Source: Pyropia yezoensis (Eukaryota; Rhodophyta; Bangiophyceae; Bangiales; Bangiaceae). From it: a stretch of 64,000 nucleotides of DNA. The stretch is taken from NCBI GenBank assembly GCA_009829735.1, contig CM020620.1, forward strand, positions 9,617,794 through 9,681,793, read 5' to 3'. Shown here one piece after another: positions 42,427-54,394 of this stretch. Both the position numbers and the translations under genes were made by a program. The notes beneath the pieces were generated by a model. It did not search any database and had not been told where the DNA came from. It was given only the letters and a program-made list of their open reading frames with translations. Every line of letters starts with the position of its first letter. Positions within the stretch are counted from its first letter, which is position 1.

Positions 42427-44187
42427 ATGGCTACCCTCCCTGGCACGACGGTGCCCGAAGGGGTAGACCCCGCGTCCCTTGATGCATCCCTGGTCACCGC
42501 GGGGGACGGTGCCCAACCCGGCGTTCTCCCTACGGGTGAAGCAGACCTGGGTGTGACATCCGGTAGCGGACTGGAGTCCACAGGCGGCCAAGCACCACCT
42601 GCTCCCGTTCCTCCGGCTGTTCCCCCTGTGGGAGCCACCCCGGGGTCAACGGCGTTTGAGTCCGCTCGCAGCAGACGTCTCCCTCCTGTCGGTTCTACTC
42701 CTCAACCTCCAGGGATAGCCCCTGGTGTGTTTACTCCTGGACCCACACATGGCAGTTGGGTGTATACACCTCTTCCTGTGGGCACTAGCGATGCCAGAGG
42801 CACCGTTGTGACTGGTTCTACGGGTCTCCCTGAGACCTCGACTCCTGGGACCGGCCAAGCTTTTCCTCCCCTTGCATCCTATGGGGCGGGGAGCTCCAAG
42901 ACCGGTAACCGGAGCAGCCGAAGGCGTCGGCGTCATCGCCGTCGCTCTAGCACCAGCGAGACCAGTTCCTCCAGCTCAGAGGAGGGATATGATTGGGATG
43001 CATCTCCCGGACCCACCCGGCGCAGGCTAGTCGAGTTTGACTTCCCTGCCCACCAAGTGGGAGATGCCACCCTGAACAAGGTCACGTATTGGGGTAACTA
43101 CCGGCTGGAGAACCAAGACCAAGGTTACACCCGGAAGATGGCCAAGAAGATGGCGTCCCTGAACCGACGAATGCAGCCGAGCTTCGGGGGACATCCTAAG
43201 TTTTCCGGGAAGAGACCGGCGCTTATCTTTGCCTTCCTGCGCCGGTTTGTCAAGGCATGCAATGACAACGATGTGTCCGAGGGCAAGGTTCTCTACCTCC
43301 TGGTTAACTTCATGACCGGAGAAGCGGAACAGCGGCTTGCACAGGTTCTACCAGACTCTGCCGGACACATTGTCGGACGTACCGTCGCGAGTTATCCGGA
43401 GGCGGTCAACTGGCTCCTGTCCAACTCTGCTGACGCGGACTCTCTGCGTAAAGCAGTCGGCAGGCTGAACCGGGCAACCATGGAAAGACAAGAGACTCCA
43501 GAGGCGTTCGCCCGTCGTGTCCGGGAGATGAGCGATGCTTGTGGCAACGTTTACCCTGAGGACAGGCTCAAGATGATCTTCTCGGAAGGGCTTCCTGAAT
43601 ATCTTCAAGTGGATGCGGAGAACTACAACCAGGAACATCAAGAACATACCTTCCAGCAGTTGATGGCCTACACCCAGGGCAAGTACCGGCAAGGCAGGGC
43701 CCTCCAAGCTCCCATGGTATCAACTCCCAAGCCGTTGTCGCGAGTTCGACCCGGACCCGACAAGTATAAGGGAGGTGATAGCCCTGTACCGGTACTCGCA
43801 GTTGGCGAGGCCTCACCCATGGGGTCAGGGGACAAGTGGGGCGGCTTCGTTTCCAAGGAGCAACCATCCCTGGTCGCCCCCAAGCAAGTCAAGAACCAGC
43901 GGCTCCGGTCTTGTTGGCTGTGCCAGAAGGAGGATCACATGTCCTACCAGTGCCCGACCATTCCCAAGGACCTCCAGGAGAAACTCAAGCGTCAAGGACT
44001 GGTGTTTGCAAAGGCGGTCAACTGGGCTGACCGGCGAGCACCCTCCAAGATGGACCAGGCACAGGTACACGCAATCCGAGTGGCAACCTTACAGAGCATC
44101 ACGGAGGCTCTGGCAAGGGAAGCTCCTACGGACTTTGACCTGGAGACCGAAACCTCTAAGGACTCCTCGGACCCGGGAAACGAGTAG
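42427..44187 (+). CDS. gag: Gag of the nested element, copy 1
   Basis: 586 residues from the ATG at 42427 (MATLPGTTVPEG). A Pro/Ser/Thr-rich N-terminus and a basic SRRRRRHRRR patch are followed by a capsid region (LIFAFLRRFVKACNDNDVSEG) of the retrotransposon gag type. A CCHC zinc knuckle then binds RNA: CWLCQKEDHMSYQC (C-x2-C-x4-H-x4-C). The acidic tail ends in PGNE. The protein would form the cytoplasmic particle that packages element RNA. The frame is intact. Pol begins about 130 bp later in another frame, so pol expression must need frameshifting, re-initiation or splicing. Confidence 0.92.
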   Translation: MATLPGTTVPEGVDPASLDASLVTAGDGAQPGVLPTGEADLGVTSGSGLESTGGQAPPAPVPPAVPPVGATPGSTAFESARSRRLPPVGSTPQPPGIAPGVFTPGPTHGSWVYTPLPVGTSDARGTVVTGSTGLPETSTPGTGQAFPPLASYGAGSSKTGNRSSRRRRRHRRRSSTSETSSSSSEEGYDWDASPGPTRRRLVEFDFPAHQVGDATLNKVTYWGNYRLENQDQGYTRKMAKKMASLNRRMQPSFGGHPKFSGKRPALIFAFLRRFVKACNDNDVSEGKVLYLLVNFMTGEAEQRLAQVLPDSAGHIVGRTVASYPEAVNWLLSNSADADSLRKAVGRLNRATMERQETPEAFARRVREMSDACGNVYPEDRLKMIFSEGLPEYLQVDAENYNQEHQEHTFQQLMAYTQGKYRQGRALQAPMVSTPKPLSRVRPGPDKYKGGDSPVPVLAVGEASPMGSGDKWGGFVSKEQPSLVAPKQVKNQRLRSCWLCQKEDHMSYQCPTIPKDLQEKLKRQGLVFAKAVNWADRRAPSKMDQAQVHAIRVATLQSITEALAREAPTDFDLETETSKDSSDPGNE

Positions 44188-44315
44188 GGCAGGCGCTCTC
44201 CCCAAGTGTCTTCCCGAACCTCCAACGGCAGGGTACTTCTACCTGTTCCCCCCTTGCGTGCCGGGAGAAAGGACGGCGGTTACCTGCTCAACCGGTAGCC
44301 GCCTGGACACCCTTT

Positions 44316-47300
44316 TTGTTCAAGGGGACATTGCTCGTCCTGCGTAAAGAAAACCTCAAGATTAATGCTCGTATGCGTGTGGGGGATAGCCTCCCCCAAG
44401 CTGTTACGCCGGTGGTTGACACGGGAGCCGGACCAAGCGTCATCACTGAGAACCTGTTACCTCCGGGCTGGCGTCGACATGCCTGGAGAGCGCCGACCCG
44501 GACCCATATCGTCGACGCTTCGGGTCAAACCCTACGACCGCTTGGCCGTCTTCCTGTCGCCATCTATGTCAACAATGAACCAATGCTTTTTCCCTTTCTA
44601 GTAGTCAAGACCCTATCAGTCCCCCTCATCCTAGGCTGGGACTTCCAGAAGCAGCATGTCAAGAGCATCCTACCCGGAGAAGGGAAGGTCCAGTTCAACC
44701 ATGGGTTTGTGTCACCGGTATTGGAGCATCTGGACGCCAAGGTTCGTGTAGCCAAGAGCAAGAGGGAACGCATGCCACCCTCTACCTTGACTTTCTTCAA
44801 ACCGGTGCTCCTACCTCCTCGCTCGGAGACAAAGGTTCAAGTAACGACCCGGATTGCAGGTCAATGCCTGATCTACGGACGTAAGGGATTTCTGGCGAAG
44901 CACCGGTTATACTTGGCCCACGGACATCACAAGAAGGTAGAAAGGCACACCCCATTCCCGGTGCTCATCGTCAACGTGAGCCGGAAGCCAATAACCCTTG
45001 CCAAGGGCACCCGAGTTGGTACAGCAGAGCCTTACCGGGGATCCGCCCGTGCTATGAGCAAGGAAGACCTCCTGAACCTGCAACAAGAACTGGCATCCAA
45101 CTTGACGGCCTTAGACGTACCTCCGAAACAAGAGCAGGCTGGCAGCGCTACTCCGAAACCCGAACAAGCACCACCCGGGATGCCGAAGGTCAAGCAAGAA
45201 AATGTCCCTCCCGACTTGAAGGAGGCACTGGAGAAGCTTCTCCAGGAATATCGGCACCTGTGGTCGGGAGAGCTGGGCAAGATGGACGCCACTCTACACC
45301 GGATTCAACTCAAGCCGGAAGCTAAGCCAGTGCACATGCAACCATATCGGGCCGGACCTCATCGCCGGGATGAGATTGAGAAGCAGGTTAACAAGATGCT
45401 CAAGATGGATGTTATCGAGCCGTCTGATGGCGAGTGGGCTTTCCCGGTGGTAGTCGTCCCGAAAACCGGCGGTCACTTCCGTTTCTGCGTTGACTACCGG
45501 CGCCTGAACGAGATGACAGTCAAGGACGTATACCCGATACCCCGGATGGATGATTGCCTCGACTTTCTTGGTGATGCCACCCTCTTCTCGACGCTGGATT
45601 GTAATGCCGGTTACTGGCAGATCCCTCTGGCTGACGAGGACAAGGACAAGACCACCTTCACGTGCCACCTGGGACTATTCCGGTGCAAGCGTCTTCCTTT
45701 TGGTCTCACCAATGCTCCGGCAACCTTCCAAAGAGCCATCGACATCATCCTGTCCGGGCTAAGGTGGAGAACATGTTTGGTCTACCTGGACGACATTATC
45801 GTTCTCTCCAAGACCCCAGCGGAACACCTGGAGCACCTTCGGGAGGTCCTGGCCCTCCTGTCCAAGGCTGGAGTTACCCTCAAGGCCGAGAAGTGCCACC
45901 TGTTTGAGACTGAGGTGGAGTATCTGGGGCACGTGCTGAGTCCGGGGGAGCTCCGAGTCAATGAGAAGAACATCAAGGCCCTCCGCCATGCACGGCAACC
46001 CAAAACCCAGACGGAACTCAAGAGCTTCCTGGGTATGTGCAGCGTCTATCGCCGGTTCGTACGGGACTATGCTCTGATTGCCCGGCCATTGACCAAGCTT
46101 ACCAGCAAGAAGCTTCCCGCACAACTCCCGGTGTTCGACAAGAAGCAGACCGCGGCCTTCGAAGAGCTCAAGAAGCGCCTGACCACCACTCCAGTACTGG
46201 CGTTACCCAAGCGGGAGGGCCAGTTTGTTCTGGAGACTGATGCCTGTGGCGTCCAGGTGGGGTGCTCACTACTCCAGCAGCAACCTGATGGGCACTTCCT
46301 CCCGATAGGCTACTACAGTCGCGTCTTGACTCCAGCCGAGAAGAACTATTCCACGACGGAGCGCGAGTGCTTGGCAGTCGTCTGGGCTTGCTTCCTGTTA
46401 CGGCCATATCTTGAAGGACAAGAGTTCCTCATCCGGACGGATCACGCCAGTCTAAGGTGGCTGCTATGCATGGACAGCAGTCAAGGAAGGGTCGCCCGGT
46501 GGCGCCTACGCGTTTCGGAGTTCAAGTACAAGGTGTGCACCAGAGCAGGGAGGGAGCACCACTGCGCCGACACCATGTCCCGGCTGGAGACTCCTGCAGC
46601 CGATACCGGTCCTATCCCGGAGGAAATACCTTGCTTCATCCTCCCGAATGTCGGACGTGGCTGGCATGCTCCCCTGTATGAGACACCTGAAGCTGATCAA
46701 CCGGTGACTATTCACCGGATGCTGGAGGCACAACTCACGGACCCTCAATGCTTGGAGCTTCGCCACCAAATGGACCTGAACCGGAACAGTCGTTTCTCCG
46801 AATCTACGGACGGACTCCTAGTACGGGTGTCACCCTTCGATGGGGCCACTCAAGTCTACGTACCCCGGGGCCTACGAGCTGACATCCTACGCCTGGAGCA
46901 CTCGTCTCCCCAGGCCGGACATCCTGGTATCAATCGGATGAATGCTTCCATGAGACGACACTATTACTGGGAAACCATGGCCAGTGACGTCCATAAGTAC
47001 CTGGAGGCTTGTGTTTCTTGTGCAAGGAACCGGTTGTCCCAGAGGAAGAAGACTTCTAAGCTACGCCTATTCCCTGCGGCGGAGCCCTTTGCAAGCTTAA
47101 GCATGGACATCCTGGGGCCCCTACCTGAAACATCCAGTGGCAACATATGCCTGCTCATCATTTGTGACCGGTTCTCCAAGTTCACTCGAGCAATCCCGCT
47201 GGGGACCATCACGGCTCTGGATGTCACGTCAGCCTTCTGCGAGTACTGGATAGCTGCCTACGGCCCTCCAGACTCCGGTTTAACCGACAACGGTCCCCAG

Positions 47301-48093
47301 TTTGCATCCCTGTTCTTCCAAGGAGTCTGTGACCTGACGGGCATCAAGAACTTGTACACCACGACGTACCACCCGCAAACGAACGGCCAGGTGAAACGAT
47401 TCAACCGGACCCTAGTGGACATGCTACGGCACTACGTGGAAGAGCACCAAGAAGACTGGGACGAGCTCCTGGCTGTCCTCACTCTAGCCTACAACTCCCG
47501 AGTTCACCGGACAACGGGAGTCGCTCCACTCGACTTTGTCACCCCAAGGCGGCTGACCAACTTCTCCCTGGAAAGAATACCAGATGGTCTCCAGCCTGCA
47601 CTGAAGTCGGGTCCCAAGGCAAAGGATGAGTTCCTGGAACAACTGAAGCTCCTGCTCCCAAGAGTCAAGGAGTCAATCTCGAAGACCCAGGAGCGATACA
47701 AGCGGGGCTATGACAAGGGCGTTCGGGAAAAGAACAAGGAACTGGGTGGTGGCGACTGGGTTTTTGTGGACAACCATAGCAAGACCCGGGGGAAGCTGGA
47801 CTCGAAGACGGATGGACCTTATGAGATCCTGAATACGGACGGTTGGACCTTTCTTCTAGACGTGGATGGCTCCCCGTACCGCGTGAGCAGCGACCATGTC
47901 ACCCGAGCTCCACCGCCAAGCCAACGGGACTTGACCCGGCGCAAGCGGGCCGCAGTACCCTGGCTATCCCAAGAAGAAGGTCGGGAGTATGTCTACGTCA
48001 AGTATGTGGACCATGCCTGGAGAGACAGACGCCTGTACCTGCGAGTACGCTGGTTCGGTTTTAACCGGCAGATGATACCTGGGAACCCTCAAA
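44316..48093 (+). CDS. pol: Pol of the nested element, copy 1, cut by the assembly gap
   Basis: Protease (VVDTGAGPSVI, DTG at about 35-37), reverse transcriptase (STLDCNAGYWQIPL; YLDD at 490-493), RNase H (LETDACGVQVGCSLLQQQ), then integrase with an HHCC zinc region and DDE core. In the DDE core the Asp residues are at 931 and 991, and position 1027, exactly DD(35)E spacing, is Lys instead of Glu. The first in-frame ATG is about 44373; the frame opens near 44316. A base is missing in AACCGG at about 48,063 compared with copy 2, and the sequence runs into N at 48094 inside the chromodomain. Otherwise it reads the same as copy 2. Confidence 0.93.
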
Positions 48094-48593
48094 NNNNNNN
48101 NNNNNNNNNNNNNNNNNNNNNNNNNNNNNNNNNNNNNNNNNNNNNNNNNNNNNNNNNNNNNNNNNNNNNNNNNNNNNNNNNNNNNNNNNNNNNNNNNNNN
48201 NNNNNNNNNNNNNNNNNNNNNNNNNNNNNNNNNNNNNNNNNNNNNNNNNNNNNNNNNNNNNNNNNNNNNNNNNNNNNNNNNNNNNNNNNNNNNNNNNNNN
48301 NNNNNNNNNNNNNNNNNNNNNNNNNNNNNNNNNNNNNNNNNNNNNNNNNNNNNNNNNNNNNNNNNNNNNNNNNNNNNNNNNNNNNNNNNNNNNNNNNNNN
48401 NNNNNNNNNNNNNNNNNNNNNNNNNNNNNNNNNNNNNNNNNNNNNNNNNNNNNNNNNNNNNNNNNNNNNNNNNNNNNNNNNNNNNNNNNNNNNNNNNNNN
48501 NNNNNNNNNNNNNNNNNNNNNNNNNNNNNNNNNNNNNNNNNNNNNNNNNNNNNNNNNNNNNNNNNNNNNNNNNNNNNNNNNNNNNNNNNNNNN
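48094..48593. other. Assembly gap of exactly 500 N
   Basis: The flanks are two copies of the same element: the left edge matches about 54,067 and the right edge matches 42,614. Single-base deletions cluster beside the gap. This marks a scaffold join inside a repeat. Confidence 0.98.
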
Positions 48594-50161
48594 CGGCTGT
48601 TCCCCCTGTGGGAGCCACCCCGGGTCAACGGCGTTTGAGTCCGCTCGCAGCAGACGTCTCCCTCCTGTCGGTTCTACTCCTCAACCTCCAGGGATAGCCC
48701 TGGTGTGTTTACTCCTGGACCCACACATGGCAGTTGGGTGTATACACCTCTTCCTGTGGGCACTAGCGATGCCAGAGGCACCGTTGTGACTGGTTCTACG
48801 GGTCTCCCTGAGACCTCGACTCCTGGACCGGCCAAGCTTTTCCTCCCTTGCATCCTATGGGGCGGGGAGCTCCAAGACCGGTAACCGGAGCAGCCGAAGG
48901 CGTCGGCGTCATCGCCGTCGCTCTAGCACCAGCGAGACCAGTTCCTCCAGCTCAGAGGAGGGATATGATTGGGATGCATCTCCCGGACCCACCCGGCGCA
49001 GGCTAGTCGAGTTTGACTTCCCTGCCACCAAGTGGGAGATGCACCCTGAACAAGGTCACGTATTGGGGTAACTACCGGCTGGAGAACCAAGACCAAGGTT
49101 ACACCCGGAAGATGGCCAAGAAGATGGCGTCCCTGAACCGACGAATGCAGCCGAGCTTCGGGGGACATCCTAAGTTTTCCGGGAAGAGACCGGCGCTTAT
49201 CTTTGCCTTCCTGCGCCGGTTTGTCAAGGCATGCAATGACAACGATGTGTCCGAGGGCAAGGTTCTCTACCTCCTGGTTAACTTCATGACCGGAGAAGCG
49301 GAACAGCGGCTTGCACAGGTTCTACCAGACTCTGCCGGACACATTGTCGGACGTACCGTCGCGAGTTATCCGGAGGCGGTCAACTGGCTCCTGTCCAACT
49401 CTGCTGACGCGGACTCTCTGCGTAAAGCAGTCGGCAGGCTGAACCGGGCAACCATGGAAAGACAAGAGACTCCAGAGGCGTTCGCCCGTCGTGTCCGGGA
49501 GATGAGCGATGCTTGTGGCAACGTTTACCCTGAGGACAGGCTCAAGATGATCTTCTCGGAAGGGCTTCCTGAATATCTTCAAGTGGATGCGGAGAACTAC
49601 AACCAGGAACATCAAGAACATACCTTCCAGCAGTTGATGGCCTACACCCAGGGCAAGTACCGGCAAGGCAGGGCCCTCCAAGCTCCCATGGTATCAACTC
49701 CCAAGCCGTTGTCGCGAGTTCGACCCGGACCCGACAAGTATAAGGGAGGTGATAGCCCTGTACCGGTACTCGCAGTTGGCGAGGCCTCACCCATGGGGTC
49801 AGGGGACAAGTGGGGCGGCTTCGTTTCCAAGGAGCAACCATCCCTGGTCGCCCCCAAGCAAGTCAAGAACCAGCGGCTCCGGTCTTGTTGGCTGTGCCAG
49901 AAGGAGGATCACATGTCCTACCAGTGCCCGACCATTCCCAAGGACCTCCAGGAGAAACTCAAGCGTCAAGGACTGGTGTTTGCAAAGGCGGTCAACTGGG
50001 CTGACCGGCGAGCACCCTCCAAGATGGACCAGGCACAGGTACACGCAATCCGAGTGGCAACCTTACAGAGCATCACGGAGGCTCTGGCAAGGGAAGCTCC
50101 TACGGACTTTGACCTGGAGACCGAAACCTCTAAGGACTCCTCGGACCCGGGAAACGAGTAG
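48594..50161 (+). pseudogene. gag: Gag of the nested element, copy 2 (5' part garbled beside the gap)
   Basis: Same protein as copy 1 from about residue 222 on (intact frame from about 49,050 to the stop at 50161, including the CCHC knuckle). Between 48,594 and 49,050 six single-base deletions in short homopolymers or repeats break the frame. These resemble uncorrected sequencing errors rather than natural mutations. Confidence 0.85.
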
Positions 50162-50289
50162 GGCAGGCGCTCTCCCCAAGTGTCTTCCCGAACCTCCAAC
50201 GGCAGGGTACTTCTACCTGTTCCCCCCTTGCGTGCCGGGAGAAAGGACGGCGGTTACCTGCTCAACCGGTAGCCGCCTGGACACCCTTT

Positions 50290-53200
50290 TTGTTCAAGGG
50301 GACATTGCTCGTCCTGCGTAAAGAAAACCTCAAGATTAATGCTCGTATGCGTGTGGGGGATAGCCTCCCCCAAGCTGTTACGCCGGTGGTTGACACGGGA
50401 GCCGGACCAAGCGTCATCACTGAGAACCTGTTACCTCCGGGCTGGCGTCGACATGCCTGGAGAGCGCCGACCCGGACCCATATCGTCGACGCTTCGGGTC
50501 AAACCCTACGACCGCTTGGCCGTCTTCCTGTCGCCATCTATGTCAACAATGAACCAATGCTTTTTCCCTTTCTAGTAGTCAAGACCCTATCAGTCCCCCT
50601 CATCCTAGGCTGGGACTTCCAGAAGCAGCATGTCAAGAGCATCCTACCCGGAGAAGGGAAGGTCCAGTTCAACCATGGGTTTGTGTCACCGGTATTGGAG
50701 CATCTGGACGCCAAGGTTCGTGTAGCCAAGAGCAAGAGGGAACGCATGCCACCCTCTACCTTGACTTTCTTCAAACCGGTGCTCCTACCTCCTCGCTCGG
50801 AGACAAAGGTTCAAGTAACGACCCGGATTGCAGGTCAATGCCTGATCTACGGACGTAAGGGATTTCTGGCGAAGCACCGGTTATACTTGGCCCACGGACA
50901 TCACAAGAAGGTAGAAAGGCACACCCCATTCCCGGTGCTCATCGTCAACGTGAGCCGGAAGCCAATAACCCTTGCCAAGGGCACCCGAGTTGGTACAGCA
51001 GAGCCTTACCGGGGATCCGCCCGTGCTATGAGCAAGGAAGACCTCCTGAACCTGCAACAAGAACTGGCATCCAACTTGACGGCCTTAGACGTACCTCCGA
51101 AACAAGAGCAGGCTGGCAGCGCTACTCCGAAACCCGAACAAGCACCACCCGGGATGCCGAAGGTCAAGCAAGAAAATGTCCCTCCCGACTTGAAGGAGGC
51201 ACTGGAGAAGCTTCTCCAGGAATATCGGCACCTGTGGTCGGGAGAGCTGGGCAAGATGGACGCCACTCTACACCGGATTCAACTCAAGCCGGAAGCTAAG
51301 CCAGTGCACATGCAACCATATCGGGCCGGACCTCATCGCCGGGATGAGATTGAGAAGCAGGTTAACAAGATGCTCAAGATGGATGTTATCGAGCCGTCTG
51401 ATGGCGAGTGGGCTTTCCCGGTGGTAGTCGTCCCGAAAACCGGCGGTCACTTCCGTTTCTGCGTTGACTACCGGCGCCTGAACGAGATGACAGTCAAGGA
51501 CGTATACCCGATACCCCGGATGGATGATTGCCTCGACTTTCTTGGTGATGCCACCCTCTTCTCGACGCTGGATTGTAATGCCGGTTACTGGCAGATCCCT
51601 CTGGCTGACGAGGACAAGGACAAGACCACCTTCACGTGCCACCTGGGACTATTCCGGTGCAAGCGTCTTCCTTTTGGTCTCACCAATGCTCCGGCAACCT
51701 TCCAAAGAGCCATCGACATCATCCTGTCCGGGCTAAGGTGGAGAACATGTTTGGTCTACCTGGACGACATTATCGTTCTCTCCAAGACCCCAGCGGAACA
51801 CCTGGAGCACCTTCGGGAGGTCCTGGCCCTCCTGTCCAAGGCTGGAGTTACCCTCAAGGCCGAGAAGTGCCACCTGTTTGAGACTGAGGTGGAGTATCTG
51901 GGGCACGTGCTGAGTCCGGGGGAGCTCCGAGTCAATGAGAAGAACATCAAGGCCCTCCGCCATGCACGGCAACCCAAAACCCAGACGGAACTCAAGAGCT
52001 TCCTGGGTATGTGCAGCGTCTATCGCCGGTTCGTACGGGACTATGCTCTGATTGCCCGGCCATTGACCAAGCTTACCAGCAAGAAGCTTCCCGCACAACT
52101 CCCGGTGTTCGACAAGAAGCAGACCGCGGCCTTCGAAGAGCTCAAGAAGCGCCTGACCACCACTCCAGTACTGGCGTTACCCAAGCGGGAGGGCCAGTTT
52201 GTTCTGGAGACTGATGCCTGTGGCGTCCAGGTGGGGTGCTCACTACTCCAGCAGCAACCTGATGGGCACTTCCTCCCGATAGGCTACTACAGTCGCGTCT
52301 TGACTCCAGCCGAGAAGAACTATTCCACGACGGAGCGCGAGTGCTTGGCAGTCGTCTGGGCTTGCTTCCTGTTACGGCCATATCTTGAAGGACAAGAGTT
52401 CCTCATCCGGACGGATCACGCCAGTCTAAGGTGGCTGCTATGCATGGACAGCAGTCAAGGAAGGGTCGCCCGGTGGCGCCTACGCGTTTCGGAGTTCAAG
52501 TACAAGGTGTGCACCAGAGCAGGGAGGGAGCACCACTGCGCCGACACCATGTCCCGGCTGGAGACTCCTGCAGCCGATACCGGTCCTATCCCGGAGGAAA
52601 TACCTTGCTTCATCCTCCCGAATGTCGGACGTGGCTGGCATGCTCCCCTGTATGAGACACCTGAAGCTGATCAACCGGTGACTATTCACCGGATGCTGGA
52701 GGCACAACTCACGGACCCTCAATGCTTGGAGCTTCGCCACCAAATGGACCTGAACCGGAACAGTCGTTTCTCCGAATCTACGGACGGACTCCTAGTACGG
52801 GTGTCACCCTTCGATGGGGCCACTCAAGTCTACGTACCCCGGGGCCTACGAGCTGACATCCTACGCCTGGAGCACTCGTCTCCCCAGGCCGGACATCCTG
52901 GTATCAATCGGATGAATGCTTCCATGAGACGACACTATTACTGGGAAACCATGGCCAGTGACGTCCATAAGTACCTGGAGGCTTGTGTTTCTTGTGCAAG
53001 GAACCGGTTGTCCCAGAGGAAGAAGACTTCTAAGCTACGCCTATTCCCTGCGGCGGAGCCCTTTGCAAGCTTAAGCATGGACATCCTGGGGCCCCTACCT
53101 GAAACATCCAGTGGCAACATATGCCTGCTCATCATTTGTGACCGGTTCTCCAAGTTCACTCGAGCAATCCCGCTGGGGACCATCACGGCTCTGGATGTCA

Positions 53201-54249
53201 CGTCAGCCTTCTGCGAGTACTGGATAGCTGCCTACGGCCCTCCAGACTCCGGTTTAACCGACAACGGTCCCCAGTTTGCATCCCTGTTCTTCCAAGGAGT
53301 CTGTGACCTGACGGGCATCAAGAACTTGTACACCACGACGTACCACCCGCAAACGAACGGCCAGGTGAAACGATTCAACCGGACCCTAGTGGACATGCTA
53401 CGGCACTACGTGGAAGAGCACCAAGAAGACTGGGACGAGCTCCTGGCTGTCCTCACTCTAGCCTACAACTCCCGAGTTCACCGGACAACGGGAGTCGCTC
53501 CACTCGACTTTGTCACCCCAAGGCGGCTGACCAACTTCTCCCTGGAAAGAATACCAGATGGTCTCCAGCCTGCACTGAAGTCGGGTCCCAAGGCAAAGGA
53601 TGAGTTCCTGGAACAACTGAAGCTCCTGCTCCCAAGAGTCAAGGAGTCAATCTCGAAGACCCAGGAGCGATACAAGCGGGGCTATGACAAGGGCGTTCGG
53701 GAAAAGAACAAGGAACTGGGTGGTGGCGACTGGGTTTTTGTGGACAACCATAGCAAGACCCGGGGGAAGCTGGACTCGAAGACGGATGGACCTTATGAGA
53801 TCCTGAATACGGACGGTTGGACCTTTCTTCTAGACGTGGATGGCTCCCCGTACCGCGTGAGCAGCGACCATGTCACCCGAGCTCCACCGCCAAGCCAACG
53901 GGACTTGACCCGGCGCAAGCGGGCCGCAGTACCCTGGCTATCCCAAGAAGAAGGTCGGGAGTATGTCTACGTCAAGTATGTGGACCATGCCTGGAGAGAC
54001 AGACGCCTGTACCTGCGAGTACGCTGGTTCGGTTTTAACCCGGCAGATGATACCTGGGAACCCTCAAACCGGCTACCCATTGCGGACGTCTGTGCCTACA
54101 CGCGACGGAACGGGATAGAGGGCACTCCTGTGGCCAGAGCCGGCAAGATTCTGGAGTCGGACTCGGAGGAGGACCAAGAGGATGGGGCCAACCAAGACCC
54201 TCGGGACGAGCCGAGTTCATCCGCAACGGATGCGGAACAAGAGGATTGA
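50290..54249 (+). CDS. pol: Pol of the nested element, copy 2, complete
   Basis: 1319 residues: protease DTG, RT with YLDD, RNase H, integrase and a full C-terminal chromodomain (YLRVRWFGFNPADDTWEPSN). The integrase again carries Lys (codon 53368-53370) where the DDE glutamate belongs (NGQVKRFNR instead of the family's NGQVERFNR). The stop at 54249 faces the end of the antisense ORF 145 bp away. This is the best reference for the element's pol. The first in-frame ATG is about 50347. Confidence 0.94.
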   Translation: MFKGTLLVLRKENLKINARMRVGDSLPQAVTPVVDTGAGPSVITENLLPPGWRRHAWRAPTRTHIVDASGQTLRPLGRLPVAIYVNNEPMLFPFLVVKTLSVPLILGWDFQKQHVKSILPGEGKVQFNHGFVSPVLEHLDAKVRVAKSKRERMPPSTLTFFKPVLLPPRSETKVQVTTRIAGQCLIYGRKGFLAKHRLYLAHGHHKKVERHTPFPVLIVNVSRKPITLAKGTRVGTAEPYRGSARAMSKEDLLNLQQELASNLTALDVPPKQEQAGSATPKPEQAPPGMPKVKQENVPPDLKEALEKLLQEYRHLWSGELGKMDATLHRIQLKPEAKPVHMQPYRAGPHRRDEIEKQVNKMLKMDVIEPSDGEWAFPVVVVPKTGGHFRFCVDYRRLNEMTVKDVYPIPRMDDCLDFLGDATLFSTLDCNAGYWQIPLADEDKDKTTFTCHLGLFRCKRLPFGLTNAPATFQRAIDIILSGLRWRTCLVYLDDIIVLSKTPAEHLEHLREVLALLSKAGVTLKAEKCHLFETEVEYLGHVLSPGELRVNEKNIKALRHARQPKTQTELKSFLGMCSVYRRFVRDYALIARPLTKLTSKKLPAQLPVFDKKQTAAFEELKKRLTTTPVLALPKREGQFVLETDACGVQVGCSLLQQQPDGHFLPIGYYSRVLTPAEKNYSTTERECLAVVWACFLLRPYLEGQEFLIRTDHASLRWLLCMDSSQGRVARWRLRVSEFKYKVCTRAGREHHCADTMSRLETPAADTGPIPEEIPCFILPNVGRGWHAPLYETPEADQPVTIHRMLEAQLTDPQCLELRHQMDLNRNSRFSESTDGLLVRVSPFDGATQVYVPRGLRADILRLEHSSPQAGHPGINRMNASMRRHYYWETMASDVHKYLEACVSCARNRLSQRKKTSKLRLFPAAEPFASLSMDILGPLPETSSGNICLLIICDRFSKFTRAIPLGTITALDVTSAFCEYWIAAYGPPDSGLTDNGPQFASLFFQGVCDLTGIKNLYTTTYHPQTNGQVKRFNRTLVDMLRHYVEEHQEDWDELLAVLTLAYNSRVHRTTGVAPLDFVTPRRLTNFSLERIPDGLQPALKSGPKAKDEFLEQLKLLLPRVKESISKTQERYKRGYDKGVREKNKELGGGDWVFVDNHSKTRGKLDSKTDGPYEILNTDGWTFLLDVDGSPYRVSSDHVTRAPPPSQRDLTRRKRAAVPWLSQEEGREYVYVKYVDHAWRDRRLYLRVRWFGFNPADDTWEPSNRLPIADVCAYTRRNGIEGTPVARAGKILESDSEEDQEDGANQDPRDEPSSSATDAEQED

Positions 54250-54394
54250 GAAGAAGGGAACGGGTATATCAAGGAGAACACGCAATACAAGCATGGAACA
54301 ATCAAGGAAAACAAGCACCCGCTCGGGCAACCCTTCTCTCCGCCTCTTCCCTCCTCGCTTCTCCCAAGACCCTCACCCTCCTTGCCTCCAACTA

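Noticed and set aside
43348-44225. Minus-strand frames inside the nested gag (repeated at 49322-50199)
   Set aside because: They lie opposite the intact gag frame and show no family motif; shadows of the codon pattern.
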